A stretch of 64,000 nt of DNA, taken from NCBI RefSeq assembly GCF_046156175.1, contig NZ_JAYLVL010000002.1, forward strand, positions 744,001 to 808,000, in the 5' to 3' direction. Both the position numbers and the translations under genes were made by a program. Below, piece after piece: positions 60,758 through 64,000 of the stretch (the stretch's first letter is position 1; each line of letters opens with the position of its first letter). The notes beneath the pieces were generated by a model. It had not been told where the DNA came from. It made no database searches and was given only the letters and a program-made list of their open reading frames with translations. This DNA is from Lacisediminihabitans sp046156175 (GTDB lineage: Bacteria; Actinomycetota; Actinomycetes; Actinomycetales; Microbacteriaceae).

Positions 60758-61584
60758 CAGCAGCGACATCTGGCGAACCTCGCCGGTGGGCAGTGCTCAT
60801 CGCAATCGGCATCGTGGGAGGCGTGCTATCCGGAGTTTTTGCGATAGGCGGCGGGATCATCATGGTGCCGCTGTTGACCACGTTTGCGAAGCTGAATCAG
60901 CGAGTGGCCGCCGCCACCTCGCTCGCCGCGATTGTTCCAACCGCTATCGTCGGCTCGATCGCCTACCTTGTCGCGGGCGAGATAGATCTTGTCGCTGGCC
61001 TGTTCATCTCCATTGGTGCAGTGGTCGGGGCCATCGCCGGCAGCGCTCTGCTCAAGCGGATACCACTGTTTTGGCTGAGATGGATGTTCATAGCTTTCAT
61101 TCTGTTGGTCGCCGTCAGGCTGATACTGGTGGCACCCGAGCGGGGCAACTCCCTCCAGTTCAGCGCACTGGTGGCGCTCGGATATGTCGGGCTTGGCCTC
61201 GGCATGGGTGTGCTGTCGGGGCTTTTCGGCATCGGCGGCGGTATCGTCGCCGTCCCGGCCCTGGTCGGGCTATTTGCCATCAGCGACCTGGTTGCGAAAG
61301 GGACATCGCTTGTCGTGATGATCCCCACAAGCGCCATCGGCACTGTCGCCAATTGGCGGGCCAGCACAGTCGATGTGCGAGCCGGCTTGCTTATAGGGGT
61401 TGCCGCAACTGCGGCTAGCATTCCGGGTGCCGCGTTATCGCTAGCTCTCCCCGCCAGACTTTCCGGGATCCTCTTCGCGCTCCTGCTCGTCGCGGTTGCT
61501 GCGCAACTCACCTATAAGGCGGTCAAGGCGCCCAAGAACGCACGCCAAATCGGTGCGGGAACGAACCTGGCGGGGAAGGAATGA
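60754..61584 (+). CDS. TauE/SafE family membrane transporter
   Basis: This 276-residue protein overlaps the dehydrogenase gene by 4 nt. It has eight membrane helices arranged as an internal duplication: the repeat GGVLSGVFAIGGGIIMVPLL in the first half returns as GVLSGLFGIGGGIVAVPALV in the second. The family exports sulfite, sulfoacetate or other small organic anions. The end is cytoplasmic and basic. It is followed 4 nt later by a further transporter gene. Confidence 0.88.
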   Translation: MTAATSGEPRRWAVLIAIGIVGGVLSGVFAIGGGIIMVPLLTTFAKLNQRVAAATSLAAIVPTAIVGSIAYLVAGEIDLVAGLFISIGAVVGAIAGSALLKRIPLFWLRWMFIAFILLVAVRLILVAPERGNSLQFSALVALGYVGLGLGMGVLSGLFGIGGGIVAVPALVGLFAISDLVAKGTSLVVMIPTSAIGTVANWRASTVDVRAGLLIGVAATAASIPGAALSLALPARLSGILFALLLVAVAAQLTYKAVKAPKNARQIGAGTNLAGKE

Positions 61585-61588
61585 GACT

Positions 61589-62614
61589 GTGGGTCATCAC
61601 ACCCCGCCTTCACTGCACCGCTCGGGGCAACCCCGGATACCGCTGAACACCCTGGCCATTGGGTTCGGTGCGGCCGGGCTCGCCAGCTTATGGACGACGG
61701 TTACATCTGCATTGAGGACGTCGCCCATCCCTTCCGAACTTCTTTGGATTTCCGCATCGATCGTTTGGGCGTGGCTGATCTTCGCCCACCTTTATCGAGG
61801 GAGGCACAGTGATGAGACTCTTCGATCACAACTGCGCCACCCCGCCCAGGGACCGATCGCCGCGATAGTGCCCGTGATTGGGATGCTGATCGGAGCGCAC
61901 CTGCATCAGAGTTGGCCTGTAGGCGGAACGATATTAGTCCTCGCCTCGATCGTGACCGCCGCACTTTTTGCCGGGTGGATCCTGGCGTACTGGCACACCG
62001 GACGACTCACCCCGGAGGTAATCCACGGCGGATATTTCCTTCCCACCGTGGCCGCGGCCCTCGTCGGGGCGACAACGTCCTACAAGGTGGGTTTCCCCAT
62101 GATCGCCTTTGGAGCCTTTGCTGTGGGCATCATTTTTTGGGTTGTTATCCTCACGGTACTGCTGGCGCGGCTTGCCTTCTTCCCGCCGCTACCGGGGCCG
62201 TTGACCCCAACGCTGGCGATCATCCTCGCCCCGCCGGCAGTCGCGGGCACGGCCTGGTTCGCTCTTCATGGGGAGAGGGCCGATGGAGTATCGCAAGGCT
62301 TGCTCGGGGTCACGGTCCTGATGCTGTTGCTTCAACTGTTCTTGGTGCCCGTCTATCGCAGAGTCCCGTTCAATCTGGGGTTCTGGTCGGTCACATTCCC
62401 TGTCGGGGCCGCCGCAACGTACCTGATTCAATGGCTCTCCATGGCATCATTCGCGGGATGGCAGATCGTCGCGTTGACTGTGGCCGGGGTAGCTTCCGCG
62501 TTGACTCTGGCCATTGTGATCCGCTCGTTGGTGCTTGTGTCCGCGGCGGGCCGCAGAGGGCGTTTCGCAGAAAACACGTTGCGTCAAGCGGATGACAAGG
62601 CCGAAGGCAGCTGA
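61589..62614 (+). CDS. TDT/SLAC1-type anion transporter
   Basis: A GTG with GGAAGGA 8 nt before it gives 341 residues. It has ten membrane helices in the tellurite-resistance/dicarboxylate (TDT) pattern: YWHTGRLTPEVIHGGYFLPT and VAAALVGATTSYKVG in the middle and VPVYRRVPFNLGFWSVTFPV later are characteristic. Relatives carry malate, sulfite or other anions through a gated pore. It is probably cotranscribed with the TauE-like gene. It is the last intact gene of the window. Confidence 0.82.
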   Translation: MGHHTPPSLHRSGQPRIPLNTLAIGFGAAGLASLWTTVTSALRTSPIPSELLWISASIVWAWLIFAHLYRGRHSDETLRSQLRHPAQGPIAAIVPVIGMLIGAHLHQSWPVGGTILVLASIVTAALFAGWILAYWHTGRLTPEVIHGGYFLPTVAAALVGATTSYKVGFPMIAFGAFAVGIIFWVVILTVLLARLAFFPPLPGPLTPTLAIILAPPAVAGTAWFALHGERADGVSQGLLGVTVLMLLLQLFLVPVYRRVPFNLGFWSVTFPVGAAATYLIQWLSMASFAGWQIVALTVAGVASALTLAIVIRSLVLVSAAGRRGRFAENTLRQADDKAEGS

Positions 62615-62848
62615 GAGGTGCAAGCCCCTACTAGGCAGCCGAAACGCTCGCGCGAAAAAGCCAGCGGTACATTCCGGACTGCATTCGACCGACCGACCGA
62701 ACCCTTCGACTCGCGGATGAAGCTGCCCGGAGTCACTTCCGCCCGGCACGGCCCTTCACCAGGACGAGCTCGACCCCCGGCGCCTGGTCGCCAACGATGA
62801 GCGAGACAGGGTTACCCATAAACCAGGAAGAGTGACATGACCACACAA
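62615..62848. other. Gap without recognisable gene
   Basis: No family-like reading frame, RNA or clear repeat is visible between the TDT gene and the first SnoaL-like remnant; only very short frames open here. Confidence 0.4.
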
Positions 62849-63098
62849 TGAAAGACCTCATCGCCGCGTGACCCTACCGCGTGTTCGGCGAACGTGACGA
62901 CGGTAAACGCGCTTTGGCGATTGCCGAAATCTTCACGAAAATATTGCGATCTCCGACCCGGGCGGGGTCTGCGTCGGCCCCAAAGACCAACCACCCGTTG
63001 TGACCGGAACGGACATCATCACTGTCGTAGGCGTGCGTACCACGGCGCTCCACACACTGCTTACATCACCGGCGGCGTCGAATGATCGCCCACACTGA
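62849..63098 (+). pseudogene. SnoaL/NTF2-like remnant, broken by stop, frameshift and deletion
   Basis: ATG 62849 opens MKDLIAA, then a TGA, then YRVFGERDDGKRALAIAEIF in the same frame. After AAAA near 62938 the frame moves and continues NIAISDPGGVCVGPK; about 50 residues of the fold are then missing, and the end reads PPVVTGTDIITVV with a TGA at 63096. Order and motifs are those of SnoaL-like polyketide cyclase-fold proteins. Three lesions make it a dead gene. Confidence 0.65.
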
Positions 63099-63140
63099 GG
63101 CTGCCGGCCCGGCCGCACCAGGGGCGCACGAACTTTCAGA

Positions 63141-63529
63141 TCACGAAAATACTTCGCTGACGGCCCAAGAGTCCTCATCCGGATGCATCCTGGCGATCTT
63201 GCGGGTGTGAACGAGGAACTGAATGGGCACTGGGATCTCGAAAGACCTTCCGATACCGGCGGACGAGTTGCCGATGGTGGCGAGAACGACAACGATTCCC
63301 CATCGATGAGGATGTTGTGTACGGTCGCCGATCCAGGTCCTGCGAATTGCGACCACATGGTGCGGAAGTGTTCCGCTACCCGCGATTTTTCCGTGCGAGG
63401 GCCGATCCAGGGGCGCGCGACCGCGAAGTGGTCGGCCACTTCATCGGCGTCTCCCGCCCCGACCTGCTCCAAGAAGCTGATGATTGGAGACCTGGTGTCA
63501 GGCTTATCGCGTTCCACGACTTCGTTCAC
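63141..63529 (-). pseudogene. SnoaL/NTF2-like gene with a frameshift
   Basis: The start MNEVVERDKPD leads through SFLEQVGAGDADEVADHFAV and HFRTMWSQFAGP to VHNILIDG. The frame then changes at a run of four G (plus 63298-63301) and goes on GIVVVLATIGNSSAGIGRSF, IPVPIQFLVHTRKIARMHPD, EDSWAVSEVFS and a stop. Joined, the two frames give a full SnoaL-like domain of about 130 residues. A sequencing error in the G run would restore it. It overlaps the FMN reductase remnant by 26 nt. Confidence 0.65.
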
Positions 63530-64000
63530 CTTTCAGAGTTATCGCGAGTTCAGCCAGCTCGTCGAGCAGCTTGGCGAGGATCGCGTCTTCTTTGTCGTTC
63601 GGGACAAATGCTCCGCTCGCGAACCGAGGGCCGTTCAGGAGTGAAATCTCGACTTCCGCTGCCACCCGAACGATTCCGAGCACAGATAGCACCGGTTCGA
63701 GCGCCACGACACCTCGTGTTCCGGCCGAGATGCCTCGATAGCTGACGACCCCTGCCGACTTACGCCACTATTCGGCGGCGAGAAAGTCAAGCGCGTTCTT
63801 CAGTGCTGGCGGGTGACTGTAGTTTTTTCCCGCGTCACGAGAATGAACCCATCCGCAGCCGAGACGCGGGCACTCCAGTCACGTGTGTGCTGCTGGGTGT
63901 ATTGCTGCATCCGCGGATGGTTCGGCTCGTCCATCAGCGGCAATCGGAGTTCACCGAGGTCGACGAAGTCGAGCTCGAACCGGCCGTCGGCCCGCGCGGT
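63504..64000 (-). pseudogene. NADPH-dependent FMN reductase with in-frame amber codon, cut by the window edge
   Basis: Read from the right edge, the frame shows FELDFVDLGELRLPLMDEPN, DWSARVSAADGFILVTREKN, YSHPPALKNALDFLAAE, then a TAG at 63768-63770, then WRKSAGVVSYRGISAGTRGV in the same frame to a normal end at 63504. The family has the EW pair adjacent, so the TAG looks like an inserted codon. The Tyr-Asn-x-Ser-x-Pro and Val-Ser-Tyr-Gly flavin-site regions are recognisable with changes (EKNYS, VSYRG). Its start is outside the window. Without suppression it makes only a truncated protein. Confidence 0.7.

Noticed and set aside
63183..63644. Plus-strand frame across the SnoaL and FMN reductase remnants
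   Set aside because: Both minus-strand remnants show clear family motifs; the plus-strand translation does not.

Overview
The window is high-GC actinobacterial DNA. Gene content, codon use and the types of repeat fit a soil or plant-associated Microbacteriaceae; this is an inference, because no rRNA or marker gene fixes the genus. Most of it is densely packed chromosome. Long runs of co-oriented genes overlap by 4 nt (ATGA or GTGA), so operon boundaries can be read with confidence.

Layout. 1-750: end of an F420-type nitroreductase gene and a small membrane protein. 750-1069: a hairpin and a PIN/VapC toxin remnant. 1070-6586: a permuted ATP-grasp / alpha-E / transglutaminase operon, then a MASE1 histidine kinase. 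6650-8400: a MarR-controlled MFS exporter. 8475-21232: a beta-mannan / beta-mannoside locus. Its left arm (ThuA, Gfo/Idh oxidoreductase, GH26) and right arm (sugar ABC importer, GH2, GH113, ABC exporter-like protein) diverge around a LacI regulator with two matching operator palindromes. 21442-29028: mixed metabolic genes, including an alpha/beta hydrolase facing a TetR gene across twin perfect palindromes, a lipoate ligase with fused accessory domain, an orphan DNA methyltransferase, an aldo/keto reductase and a truncated HxlR gene. 29043-34881: a cellobiose operon (cebE-cebF-cebG-bglC-cebR) with two perfect CebR boxes. 35021-40792: a 14-helix drug exporter, an M15 carboxypeptidase, phosphoglucomutase and prephenate dehydratase.

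The most unusual region is 40897-45444. Four genes, each overlapping the next by 4 nt, encode a trypsin-like protein, a phosphotransferase-fold kinase, a HopA1-like protein and a LanC-like zinc cyclase. The last three are the separate kinase, lyase and cyclase activities expected of a class V-type lanthipeptide synthetase. The trypsin-like protein has an intact His158/Asp200/Ser290 triad and a C-terminal tract in which Cys recurs exactly every 8 residues (Cys347-387). Each Cys is preceded by a Thr-Arg or Ser-Arg, giving eight potential (methyl)lanthionine donor/acceptor pairs. I propose that the protease carries its own lanthipeptide-like core and is modified by the three downstream enzymes. 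This is an inference and is set out with tests in the findings.

From 46232 the chromosome continues with a lipid kinase, serS, a HAD phosphatase and tRNA-Ser(UGA). To the right of that tRNA the content changes: a GAF sensor kinase with two response regulators, a cation/proton antiporter, four alpha/beta hydrolases, a cupin, dehydrogenases and TauE/TDT transporters. It ends in decaying genes (two broken SnoaL-like genes and an FMN reductase with an in-frame amber codon). This looks like a tRNA-associated genomic island, but no integrase or second attachment site lies inside the window.
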